Assembly (NCBI GenBank): GCA_045532715.1
Contig: JAZSGM010000299.1
Span: forward strand, 1 to 15,148
Direction of reading: 5' to 3'
Source of the DNA: RGIG2041 sp045532715
Lineage (GTDB): Bacteria; Bacillota; Clostridia; UBA1381; UMGS1253
DNA: 15,148 nt
The position numbers were made by a program, and so were the translations under genes. Shown one piece after another: positions 1 to 7,186 of the stretch; positions within the stretch are counted from its first letter, which is position 1, and each line of letters starts with the position of its first letter. Below the pieces are notes generated by a model. It was not told the origin of the DNA, searched no databases, and was given only the letters and a program-made list of their open reading frames with translations.

Positions 1-1
1 G

Positions 2-69
2 GCGTAATACTTCGTTAGAATGCTCGCGCATACAAAAGTATAGCGCTGTGCTTCTGCCTCGTCTTACGC
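2..69. repeat. Long imperfect inverted repeat / hairpin upstream of pgm
   Basis: The two halves fold on each other. GCGTAA (2-7) pairs with TTACGC (64-69), AC (9-10) with GT (61-62), AGAA (17-20) with TTCT (52-55), GC (22-23) with GC (50-51), GCGC (26-29) with GCGC (43-46), and ATAC (30-33) with GTAT (38-41), around an AAAA loop (34-37). That is about 23 pairs with small bulges and one internal loop. No T-run follows on the plus strand, so it is not a simple terminator for that direction. It could be a dispersed palindromic repeat, the 3' structure of a transcript entering from the left, or a small structured RNA. The pairing is seen; the role is unknown. Confidence 0.5.
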
Positions 70-166
70 GCAAATTCCCGCTTTCAAATGTTGACAGGGT
101 ATAAAGAGGGTTTTCGGGCAATAATGTTAAATATTAAAACAGATACATACAGAAAGGAAGAGGACA

Positions 167-1900
167 ATGAGAAAAACAGCAGAAGAATTATACAGCTACT
201 GGCTGACAAGTGATAAGCTGGATGCAGATACAAAAGCGGAGCTTGAAAAGCTTTCCGGAGATGTAAAAGAGATTGAAGAACGGTTTTACCGGGACCTGGA
301 ATTCGGTACGGGCGGTATGCGCGGTATTTTAGGTGCGGGAACCAATCGAATGAATGTGTACACGGTACGCCGTGCAGCGCAGGGCCTTGCAAAATATGTA
401 TTGGATGCCGGCAAAGCGGCGGATGGCGTTGTTATCGGCTATGATACACGTTATTTTTCAGATACTTTTGCGAAGGAAACGGCAAAGGTGCTGATTGCCA
501 ACGGCATTAAGGCGTATTTGTTTGAAACCATTCATGCAACGCCGGAGGTTTCCTTCGGTATCCGTTATTATAAGGCTGCAGCCGGCGTGATGATTACGGC
601 GAGCCATAATCCGAAGGAATATAACGGTTTTAAAGCTTATGGCAGTGACGGTGCACAGTTCCCGCCGGAGGCAAGTGATGTTATTGTTGAGGTGGTCAAC
701 AGCTGCGATATTTTCGAAGATGTAAAGGTTGTATCGGACAAGGAATTTGAAGAAAGTCCGCTTTTGGTCAGAATTGGCGCTGAGGTGGATGCTGCATTTT
801 TAGATGCAGTGTATGCGCAGAGCATCAACCCGGATATTTTTAAGACCGTTGGTGATGATTTTAAGGTGGTTTATACACCGTTCCACGGCACGGGTCTTCG
901 TCCGGTAACTGCAATTTTTGAAAAAATCGGCATTAAGAATGTGATTGTTGAGCCAAACCAGGCAAAGCCGGATCCGGCATTTTCTACAGTAAAATCCCCG
1001 AATCCGGAGGATAAGGAAGGCTTTACGGCGGCGATTGCGCTTGCCAAGGAAAATGGTGCGTCCCTGATTATCGGCACAGATCCGGATGCGGACCGTGTCG
1101 GTGTGGTTGTGCGTGACAAGGATGGCGAATATCAGGTGCTTACCGGTAATCAGACCGGTGCGCTTCTTTGCCGTTATATTCTGGATGCAAAGAAAAAGAA
1201 GGGTACCTTGACGGACAAATCCGTGATTATCAAGACCATTGTAACCTCGGATGCAAGTCGCGAAATTGCAAAGGATTATGGGGTATCCGTAATTGATGTA
1301 TTCACCGGCTTTAAATATATTGCCGAAAAGATTGCGGATTACGAAGTGTCCGGTGCACATACCTATGAATTCGGCTTTGAAGAGAGCTATGGCTATTTGC
1401 CGGGTACCTATGCGCGTGACAAGGATGCTGTCGGGGCAACAATGCTGATTGCGGAAATGGCGGCGGATTATCAGGCAAAGGGTATGACGCTCTATGATGG
1501 GCTTACGCAGCTCTATGATCAGTATGGCTACTTTGCGGAATCTACGGTTTCCGTGTATATGCCGGGCAAGGACGGTATGCAGAAGATTGCAGACACGATG
1601 CAGGGCATTCGTGATAATATGCCGAGTGAATTCGGCGGGATTGCCATTGCGGAAAAAGAGGACTATAGCATCAATACTAAGTATCTTGCAGACGGTACAA
1701 CGACGGAAATCGGTGATTTTGCCGCAAGCAACGTGTTGCGCTTCCGCTTGGCAGACGGCAAGACCTTTATTGCAATTCGTCCGTCGGGCACAGAACCGAA
1801 AATCAAGCTGTACTTCTGTACTGCAGCAGATACCAAGATGGCAGCCGAAAGTCAGATTGCATTCCTTTCCGGCGCGGTAAGAAGCTATTTGGGAATTTAA
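167..1900 (+). CDS. pgcA: Phosphoglucomutase / phosphomannomutase (alpha-D-phosphohexomutase family)
   Basis: Cytosolic enzyme expected to interconvert glucose-6-phosphate and glucose-1-phosphate (possibly also mannose phosphates), supplying UDP-glucose and related precursors for wall glycans. At 577 residues it matches the length of Bacillus PgcA-type enzymes. All four family signatures are present: the phosphoserine loop TASHNP with catalytic Ser146, the metal loop DPDADR (305-310), the sugar-binding loop GFEESYGYLPG (403-413), and the phosphate-binding loop RPSGTEPK (538-545). The ATG at 167 follows an AGGAAGAGG ribosome binding site. A good hairpin terminator lies 40 nt after the stop, so it appears monocistronic, convergent with cysK. 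A TTGACA sits at 91-96, but I see no well-spaced -10 box. Family assignment is firm; exact sugar preference cannot be read from sequence. Confidence 0.95.
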   Translation: MRKTAEELYSYWLTSDKLDADTKAELEKLSGDVKEIEERFYRDLEFGTGGMRGILGAGTNRMNVYTVRRAAQGLAKYVLDAGKAADGVVIGYDTRYFSDTFAKETAKVLIANGIKAYLFETIHATPEVSFGIRYYKAAAGVMITASHNPKEYNGFKAYGSDGAQFPPEASDVIVEVVNSCDIFEDVKVVSDKEFEESPLLVRIGAEVDAAFLDAVYAQSINPDIFKTVGDDFKVVYTPFHGTGLRPVTAIFEKIGIKNVIVEPNQAKPDPAFSTVKSPNPEDKEGFTAAIALAKENGASLIIGTDPDADRVGVVVRDKDGEYQVLTGNQTGALLCRYILDAKKKKGTLTDKSVIIKTIVTSDASREIAKDYGVSVIDVFTGFKYIAEKIADYEVSGAHTYEFGFEESYGYLPGTYARDKDAVGATMLIAEMAADYQAKGMTLYDGLTQLYDQYGYFAESTVSVYMPGKDGMQKIADTMQGIRDNMPSEFGGIAIAEKEDYSINTKYLADGTTTEIGDFAASNVLRFRLADGKTFIAIRPSGTEPKIKLYFCTAADTKMAAESQIAFLSGAVRSYLGI

Positions 1901-1939
1901 TTGGGCAATACAATATTTGACGAATAAAGACATGAAAAT

Positions 1940-1981
1940 ACGACCGGTATCCCGTATGGGATGTCGGTCGTTCGGTTTTTT
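1940..1981 (+). terminator. Intrinsic terminator of pgm, possibly bidirectional
   Basis: A 14-bp stem (1940-1953 with 1958-1971, two G-T wobbles) closes a GTAT loop and is followed by a T-run at 1976-1981. It ends the plus-strand phosphoglucomutase transcript. On the minus strand the same stem follows the cysK stop codon (1980-1982) and is trailed only by ATTTTC, so it may also weakly stop the long operon. The cysK stop codon overlaps the T-run, so the two convergent units share this site. Confidence 0.9.
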
Positions 1982-2894
1982 ATTTAAATAAATCCGTAGA
2001 CAAATACCGTTCCCCGGTATCCGGCAGGAGTGCAACAATGGTTTTTTTCTCGTTTTCCGGACGCGCTGCAAGAAGTGTTGCTGCGTGCAAGGCTGCGCCG
2101 GAGGAGATGCCGACAAGCAGACCTTCCGTCTGAACCAGCTTTTTTGCAGCTGCGTAGGCATCTTCAGTCTTCACGGTGACGATTTCATCGTAAAGGCTGC
2201 GGTCTAACAGAGAAGGCACAAAGTTTGCACCGATGCCTTGCAGTCCGTGCGCACCCGCACGCCCTTCGGAGAGCAGGGGGGAGTCATACGGCTCAACGGC
2301 TACGATTTTAATGTTTGGGTTCTTTTCTTTCAAATACTTACCCGTTCCGGTAATGGTACCACCAGTTCCGATGCCGGCAACAAAGATGTCGATTTTTCCG
2401 TCGGTATCTGCCCAGAGCTCGGGGCCGGTGGTTTCATAGTGCGCCTGTGCATTTGCCGGATTTTCGAACTGACCGGGAATAAAGCTGTTTTCATAATGCG
2501 CTGCAAGCTCGGTTGCTTTTTCGACCGCGCCGTTCATGCCGAGATGTCCCTCGGTGAGTACGATTTCGGCGCCGTAGGCAGCGAGCAGATTTCTGCGTTC
2601 AATGCTCATAGTTTCAGGCATGGTTAAAATGACCTTGTAGCCTTTATAGGCTGCGATGGCGGCGATGCCGATGCCGGTGTTGCCGCTGGTCGGCTCTATA
2701 ATGACGCTGCCGGGCTTTAAATGTCCGCTTTTTTCAGCGGCTTCGAGCATATATAATGCTGCTCTGTCTTTGACGGAGCCTGCCGGATTGAAAAACTCTA
2801 CCTTGGCAAGAATCTGCTGTTCAGGCGCAAATTTGCTTAGTGCAACAAGCGGTGTAGCACCGACAAGCCCGGTGATGTTTTTATAAATCTTCAT
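1980..2894 (-). CDS. cysK: Cysteine synthase A (O-acetylserine sulfhydrylase)
   Basis: PLP enzyme that makes L-cysteine from O-acetylserine and sulfide in the cytosol. The 304-residue length is typical. Visible signatures are PLP-binding Lys42 in NPAGSVKDR, the substrate loop EPTSGNTG (67-74), the phosphate-cup glycines GTGGT (176-180), GISSGA (262-267), and the C-terminal PDTGERYLS (291-299). I chose ATG 2894 because a GGAGG site lies 9 nt upstream and the protein begins in normal CysK fashion; the reading frame runs 25 codons further upstream, but that extension is only shadow coding inside the preceding gene. The gene overlaps the 3' end of the GT4-CsaB gene by 14 nt and so is probably the last gene of the wall-polysaccharide operon. 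No serine acetyltransferase gene is adjacent, and its link to the polysaccharide genes is unclear. Confidence 0.95.
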   Translation of the reverse strand: MKIYKNITGLVGATPLVALSKFAPEQQILAKVEFFNPAGSVKDRAALYMLEAAEKSGHLKPGSVIIEPTSGNTGIGIAAIAAYKGYKVILTMPETMSIERRNLLAAYGAEIVLTEGHLGMNGAVEKATELAAHYENSFIPGQFENPANAQAHYETTGPELWADTDGKIDIFVAGIGTGGTITGTGKYLKEKNPNIKIVAVEPYDSPLLSEGRAGAHGLQGIGANFVPSLLDRSLYDEIVTVKTEDAYAAAKKLVQTEGLLVGISSGAALHAATLLAARPENEKKTIVALLPDTGERYLSTDLFK

Positions 2895-5109
2895 TGTTTT
2901 TTTCCTCCAGAAGCGCCAGCGCAATTTCGGCATTCTTTGCCGCGCGTGCGCAAATCCTTGTGTTGTCAATTGTACGTGAACTTTCGGCGAGGCGTGTTAC
3001 CTCATTTACAAGTGTTTTTGAAGTGAAATCGGAAAGCGGAATGAGGTGCGTCATATTTGCATCGTGCATAAAGCCGCGGATTTTCGGGTCATAGTCGATT
3101 GCAACTGCGTCCTTTCCGATGGCAGCCGCATAAATGAGCGTATGCAGACGCATTGCAACAATCAGGTCTGCGCGCGCGAGCAGCTGCATGGTATCCAATA
3201 CCTCTGTCGGTGTTTCGATTATATGGGTTTTGCAGTGCATTCGTTTTGCAACATCACGCGAAATTTCAAGGTCGCGCGGGTATTGCATCGGTAAAAATAC
3301 AATGCCGATTTTTTGCTTGGCGGAGATTTCATCCAGCGCGGTTGCCATTTGTGCACGGAAATCCGGTTTTGCACTTTTGGTTTGTCGAATGGAAACAATC
3401 ATGAATGGCTCTCCGTCTGACAGACCTGCCTGTGCTAAAATTGCGTTCGCACGTCTGTCGGATTTCGGTTGGAGTGTCAGGGCAGGGTCTGCCGTGACTG
3501 TATAAGGCACACCGTGTATGCCGAGACGTTTTAATTCTGTTTCAGATTGACTGTCGCGCAGTGTAATCACATCTACGCAAGCCGGGATGATTTTACGACA
3601 CAGCTTTTTATCAAAATCATACTTCACGGGGCCGATACCGTTTGCGAGCTGTATGATTTTAAGCCCATAGTATTTTGCAAGACGGATGACACCGAGGTAG
3701 TACCAAAGCGATTGGGAGCTGGTTTCATCCTGAATCAGCGAACCGCCGCCACTGATGAGCATAGATGTTTTTTTCAGTACACCGCGCAGCGCAAAAAAGT
3801 TGCTGCGGTTGACGGCATCTACACCGTATTGTAAACGCGTATCCCGCGGTGCTGCGGAAAGTACGGCTGCGCGCAGATTCGGTTTTTCATTTCGAAGACC
3901 TTCTAAAATCGCGAGCAGCAGTGCATCGTCACCGCTGTTGTGAAAGCCGTAGTAGCCGGAAAGTACAACATCATAACGTGTTTTGGAATGGTAATCGTCC
4001 AATACATTTTTGTACATTTCTATGTGCTTTCTTGCAAAGGAATCATCCGAAAATTGCTCAGTGGCAAATGTGTATATGTTTTCACCCATTTGTCTGAGCA
4101 GGGCAGGATCATCAGCAAGTGTCAGAATATGGGATGCCATTTCATTGTAATTGCCGACATCAAACAGAAAACCGGTTTCACCGTCACGCACGAGGGCGGG
4201 GATGCCACCGACGCGCGAAGCGACCATCGGCAGGTGCATAGCCGCACCTTCAAGCATAGAGTACGGAAAGCTTTCGCACAGTGAGGTCAGTGTATTGATG
4301 TCAATGAAATTTAAAAATCCGTAGTTGTCGGAAACATACCCCAAAAACTGCAGACCTTCACCGACGCCGAGATTGCGCGCCAACGCCTCTAAATTCTTGC
4401 GTTCCGCACCGTCACCGCCGATTAAAAATCGCAGACGTGGGTTTTGCCGGTGCGCCTTTGCGGCACAACGGACGAAGGTTGCAATATCTTTAACTAAGTC
4501 CAGGCGGGCAAGGATGCCAACATAGATATAGTCTTTGTTATAGGCGATGCCATAATTCCTGGCAAAGGTTTCCTTGTCGGTTACCGTCTGCGGTACGGCA
4601 GAAAAATTCATGCCGTTGTAGACGGTCTGGATGCTGTTCGGTCGAAAATTTCGCTCGCGCAGCATAGTGGAAAATGCATCGGAAACGGCGATGAAATAAT
4701 CAATTTTGCGTAGGGCAAAGCGGTTCATATTCGTAAAAACCAGCTTTTTGAAAAAATCATCGAAGTCTAAAAGATAGTCACTGTGCATTGTGGTGACGAT
4801 CGGAATATTTATTTTTTTCTTTAAAAAGACGGAGACAAAGTTTGCTCTTGCACCGTGCACGTGCAAAAGATCGTAGTTTTCAGTGCGCAGCTTATTTGCA
4901 ATTGCACTTGCAACGGATAAATCCATACGGTTTTTTTGCTTGAAGAGCACGGTATCTTTGTAATTGGCGGCAAAATCTGTGTAGAAATCACCCTCCATCA
5001 GACAGGCAACCGTAATCGTTGCATACTCAGAGAGCTTGTAAACAAGATTTTTTAAGTGGGTTTTCGCGCCGCCGCTGTCGCCGCCGCTGATTAAATGGAG
5101 AATTTTCAT
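2881..5109 (-). CDS. csaB: GT4 glycosyltransferase fused to CsaB-type polysaccharide pyruvyl transferase
   Basis: A 742-residue two-enzyme protein. Residues 1 to about 370 form a GT-B glycosyltransferase of family 4: an N-terminal GGDSGGAKTHL loop, HVHGARAN (83-90), an acceptor-side AVSD (141-144), GGDGAE (231-236), and the E-x7-E pair Glu279/Glu287 that binds the sugar-nucleotide donor. From about 378 to 730 it is a polysaccharide pyruvyl transferase: SGYYGFHNSGDDA (384-396), GGGSLIQD (454-461), and the strongly conserved MRLHTLIYA stretch (653-661). CsaB enzymes transfer enolpyruvate from PEP to form ketal-pyruvate on wall polysaccharide, the ligand of SLH-domain proteins. The natural inference is that one domain adds the sugar and the other modifies it at the inner membrane face. 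ATG 5109 has an AGGAG site 9 nt upstream. The preceding gene ends 15 nt upstream and cysK overlaps its 3' end. Confidence 0.9.
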   Translation of the reverse strand: MKILHLISGGDSGGAKTHLKNLVYKLSEYATITVACLMEGDFYTDFAANYKDTVLFKQKNRMDLSVASAIANKLRTENYDLLHVHGARANFVSVFLKKKINIPIVTTMHSDYLLDFDDFFKKLVFTNMNRFALRKIDYFIAVSDAFSTMLRERNFRPNSIQTVYNGMNFSAVPQTVTDKETFARNYGIAYNKDYIYVGILARLDLVKDIATFVRCAAKAHRQNPRLRFLIGGDGAERKNLEALARNLGVGEGLQFLGYVSDNYGFLNFIDINTLTSLCESFPYSMLEGAAMHLPMVASRVGGIPALVRDGETGFLFDVGNYNEMASHILTLADDPALLRQMGENIYTFATEQFSDDSFARKHIEMYKNVLDDYHSKTRYDVVLSGYYGFHNSGDDALLLAILEGLRNEKPNLRAAVLSAAPRDTRLQYGVDAVNRSNFFALRGVLKKTSMLISGGGSLIQDETSSQSLWYYLGVIRLAKYYGLKIIQLANGIGPVKYDFDKKLCRKIIPACVDVITLRDSQSETELKRLGIHGVPYTVTADPALTLQPKSDRRANAILAQAGLSDGEPFMIVSIRQTKSAKPDFRAQMATALDEISAKQKIGIVFLPMQYPRDLEISRDVAKRMHCKTHIIETPTEVLDTMQLLARADLIVAMRLHTLIYAAAIGKDAVAIDYDPKIRGFMHDANMTHLIPLSDFTSKTLVNEVTRLAESSRTIDNTRICARAAKNAEIALALLEEKNNEDL

Positions 5110-5124
5110 GCGCTATGACTCCTG

Positions 5125-6657
5125 TTATTGGTTGGTGTTGTTCTTTCTGGCAAACCGGATTGCGCACAGCAGGATGCCGACTGTAATCCAGAATACAAAC
5201 ATGACGCGCGGATAAAACCAGATATATTCCGCTGCACCGACGAAGCTGATGCCGCCCAGGGCAGCGATGCCGGCAATAATGATATTGCGCATAGCTTTGT
5301 CGGTATGGTTGTAGGTTGCCAAGCCTTTTTTGATTGTGGAAAACATAAATACCAAAAAGCTGATACCGCCGAGCAAACCCAGCTCCACGAAGATTTCCAG
5401 GTAAAGCATATGGGAATGCGGTGCGGTAAGTGCCCAATGGCTTGCATAGGTCGGATAGATTTCCGCAAACGCTTCCGGACCGATGCCGATACCGGTAAGC
5501 AAATAATCCTTGAGCATTGCAAGAACGCCTTCCCAGATGAAAATACGGCTTGCGTTGGAGGTATCCGACATGGAACCTATGGTTAAAATGCGGTTCATTA
5601 CAGTCTCCGGCAGGAGCGGGATGCACGCAATGGCAAGGATGCCGAGCGGCAGGAGCCAGCGCCAGTCATAGAGCGCAATGAACAGTAAAATTGAAATGGC
5701 AAATGCAACATAGCAGGAACGCGAGTAGCTCATCGTCAGCGCAACGACACATACTGCAGCTACCAAAGTCCAGAGCAATTTGCCCGCTATTGCCTTTGTA
5801 TTCAGGAAAGCTGCAAAGACAAACGGTAAAAGCAAAACGACGATTTCCGCGAAATTGTTCGGGTTGGACATTGTAGCGTATACGCGTCCCGGCATACCTT
5901 CATTGGCTGCAAGATCGGTAAATTCCGGATTTGCCTCTACGCCGATGAAGCGTTGGATAATAGCAAATACGCAAAGAATACCGAGTGCGCTGAGCAGGAG
6001 GCTTAAAAAGCGGAAAAATGCTTTTTGATCCGTCATAGAGCTCATGCAAAGCAGCATAAAGAGCACGGAGGATAAAAAGAACAGTGCGATACGCAAACCG
6101 TCCGCGTGTACCGGTGTAATCGCAATGCTTACAACGATGGAAAGCGCGAAAACAAACAGGGAAAGCGGAATGGCGCGAATGTTTGTCCCGAGACGCTGCG
6201 TGCGCGCCAGGCGCAGAAGGTGAATCGCGCTCAGCGCAAGTGCGCCGATAAAGGCATACAGATTGTTCCAATAGTCATGCGGCACCAGCAGCATAACGCC
6301 GAAGAAGCCGGCACAAAGATATTCGAAGCGCAGAACCCCTGTTTTTTGCAGTGCACCGGACAGTGCAGAAATAAAACTGCCCTGCAGGAGGCGTGCAAAA
6401 GCGTCCGTCAGCTTTTTGAGCAGGGAAAGAACCGCTTGCCAGAAGGCGGACAGGAACGTATAAAACAGCGAGGATGTATATCTTGCCTCGAATTTGGAAG
6501 GTGTTGTAATTGAGTGATAAATGCCACTCGAGATAAACTTTGCCTTGATTGCATTTGCTGCGCGCAGAATTGCGCGATAGGTTAAAGATGCATCATACTG
6601 CATAAAAAGGCTTTTCAGCCAGAGCAGGATGCGTCCGGTTATGCTTTGTTGAAACAT
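5125..6657 (-). CDS. O-antigen ligase / polymerase family membrane protein (Wzy_C)
   Basis: A 510-residue polytopic membrane protein of the O-antigen ligase/Wzy family, which joins lipid-linked oligosaccharides to each other or transfers a finished glycan to its acceptor outside the membrane. Hydrophobic segments run from about residue 115 to 500. The family signature is clear in the C-terminal half: TGIGIGPEAF (388-397), a long periplasmic-type loop, then PHSHMLYLEIFVELGLLGG (413-431) with His414/His416, and SYSRSCY (310-316). Similar proteins (WpaA/WpaB) have been implicated in attaching pyruvylated wall polysaccharide in Bacillus anthracis. The first 110 or so residues are mostly non-membrane and basic, an unusual cytosolic extension. 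A GAGGGGAG site precedes ATG 6657. Sequence alone does not separate polymerase from ligase. Confidence 0.88.
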   Translation of the reverse strand: MFQQSITGRILLWLKSLFMQYDASLTYRAILRAANAIKAKFISSGIYHSITTPSKFEARYTSSLFYTFLSAFWQAVLSLLKKLTDAFARLLQGSFISALSGALQKTGVLRFEYLCAGFFGVMLLVPHDYWNNLYAFIGALALSAIHLLRLARTQRLGTNIRAIPLSLFVFALSIVVSIAITPVHADGLRIALFFLSSVLFMLLCMSSMTDQKAFFRFLSLLLSALGILCVFAIIQRFIGVEANPEFTDLAANEGMPGRVYATMSNPNNFAEIVVLLLPFVFAAFLNTKAIAGKLLWTLVAAVCVVALTMSYSRSCYVAFAISILLFIALYDWRWLLPLGILAIACIPLLPETVMNRILTIGSMSDTSNASRIFIWEGVLAMLKDYLLTGIGIGPEAFAEIYPTYASHWALTAPHSHMLYLEIFVELGLLGGISFLVFMFSTIKKGLATYNHTDKAMRNIIIAGIAALGGISFVGAAEYIWFYPRVMFVFWITVGILLCAIRFARKNNTNQ

Positions 6658-6680
6658 AGAAAAAGCTCCCCTCGGCTGTA

Positions 6681-7169
6681 TTATTTCACGATATCAATGC
6701 CGGAAACACGGCCGAAAACCTTTGCCTTGCCGACACGGATGGTGATGGAATGACCAACGCCGAGCTTTGCCTCGTCAACGCGAACGCCATGCGCAAAGGT
6801 GGCTTCATCCTTCGGCATCTCCAGAACGGTTTGCAGATCTACCGTGTTGTAGTGCGGCTTGCTGGTTAAATGAATCTCACCTTGCGCATCTGTTGTATAA
6901 GTGGTGGACGGGCTGAGCTTTATGCCGGTAACATAACCAAGATTTGCTTCGGTATACTCTTCGGAAACCAGATCGTTTTCAAAAATTGCCTGCGCCGCAT
7001 ATTCCGGTACTTCGTCACAGGTATAGCAGATGACATACTTTACGGTTTCGTCGGAAACATTTGCACCCGGACCGAAGAGGTGCCAGCCGGCAAAGCAAAC
7101 TGCGGCGAGCAGAACCACCAAAATGATGGCATCGATGATGTTAAACTTGAAATTCTTTTTTTCTGACAT
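6681..7169 (-). CDS. DUF4330 family membrane-anchored protein
   Basis: A 162-residue protein with a short basic N-terminus, one membrane segment (about 11-32), and then about 130 residues predicted outside the cell. The overall pattern (FNIIDAIILVVLL start, repeated short beta-rich segments, and a C-terminal stretch on the theme VGKAKVFGRVSGIDIV) matches the uncharacterised DUF4330 family. There is no catalytic motif I recognise. It lies between the acetyltransferase-GT4 fusion gene (17-nt gap) and the ligase/polymerase gene (23-nt gap), with an AGAGG site before ATG 7169. Context suggests an accessory to export, polymerisation or attachment of the wall glycan, for example a scaffold for the ligase; that is inference only. 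Confidence 0.75.
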   Translation of the reverse strand: MSEKKNFKFNIIDAIILVVLLAAVCFAGWHLFGPGANVSDETVKYVICYTCDEVPEYAAQAIFENDLVSEEYTEANLGYVTGIKLSPSTTYTTDAQGEIHLTSKPHYNTVDLQTVLEMPKDEATFAHGVRVDEAKLGVGHSITIRVGKAKVFGRVSGIDIVK

Positions 7170-7186
7170 TGTAATAACCTCTTTTC

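Noticed and set aside
91..127. TTGACA (91-96) with TATAAA (100-105) or AATAAT (120-125) as a phosphoglucomutase promoter
   Set aside because: Spacers of 3 and 23 nt are incompatible with a normal sigma-A promoter; no better pair was found.
800..2161. Long open frame (453 codons) on the minus strand opposite phosphoglucomutase
   Set aside because: Rich in Cys, Arg, His and Ile with no family motif; it mirrors a gene with complete active-site motifs and crosses a strong terminator into cysK.
5027..5626. Minus-strand frame of 199 codons overlapping the ligase and GT4-CsaB genes
   Set aside because: Out-of-frame shadow of two genes that have clear family motifs and ribosome binding sites.
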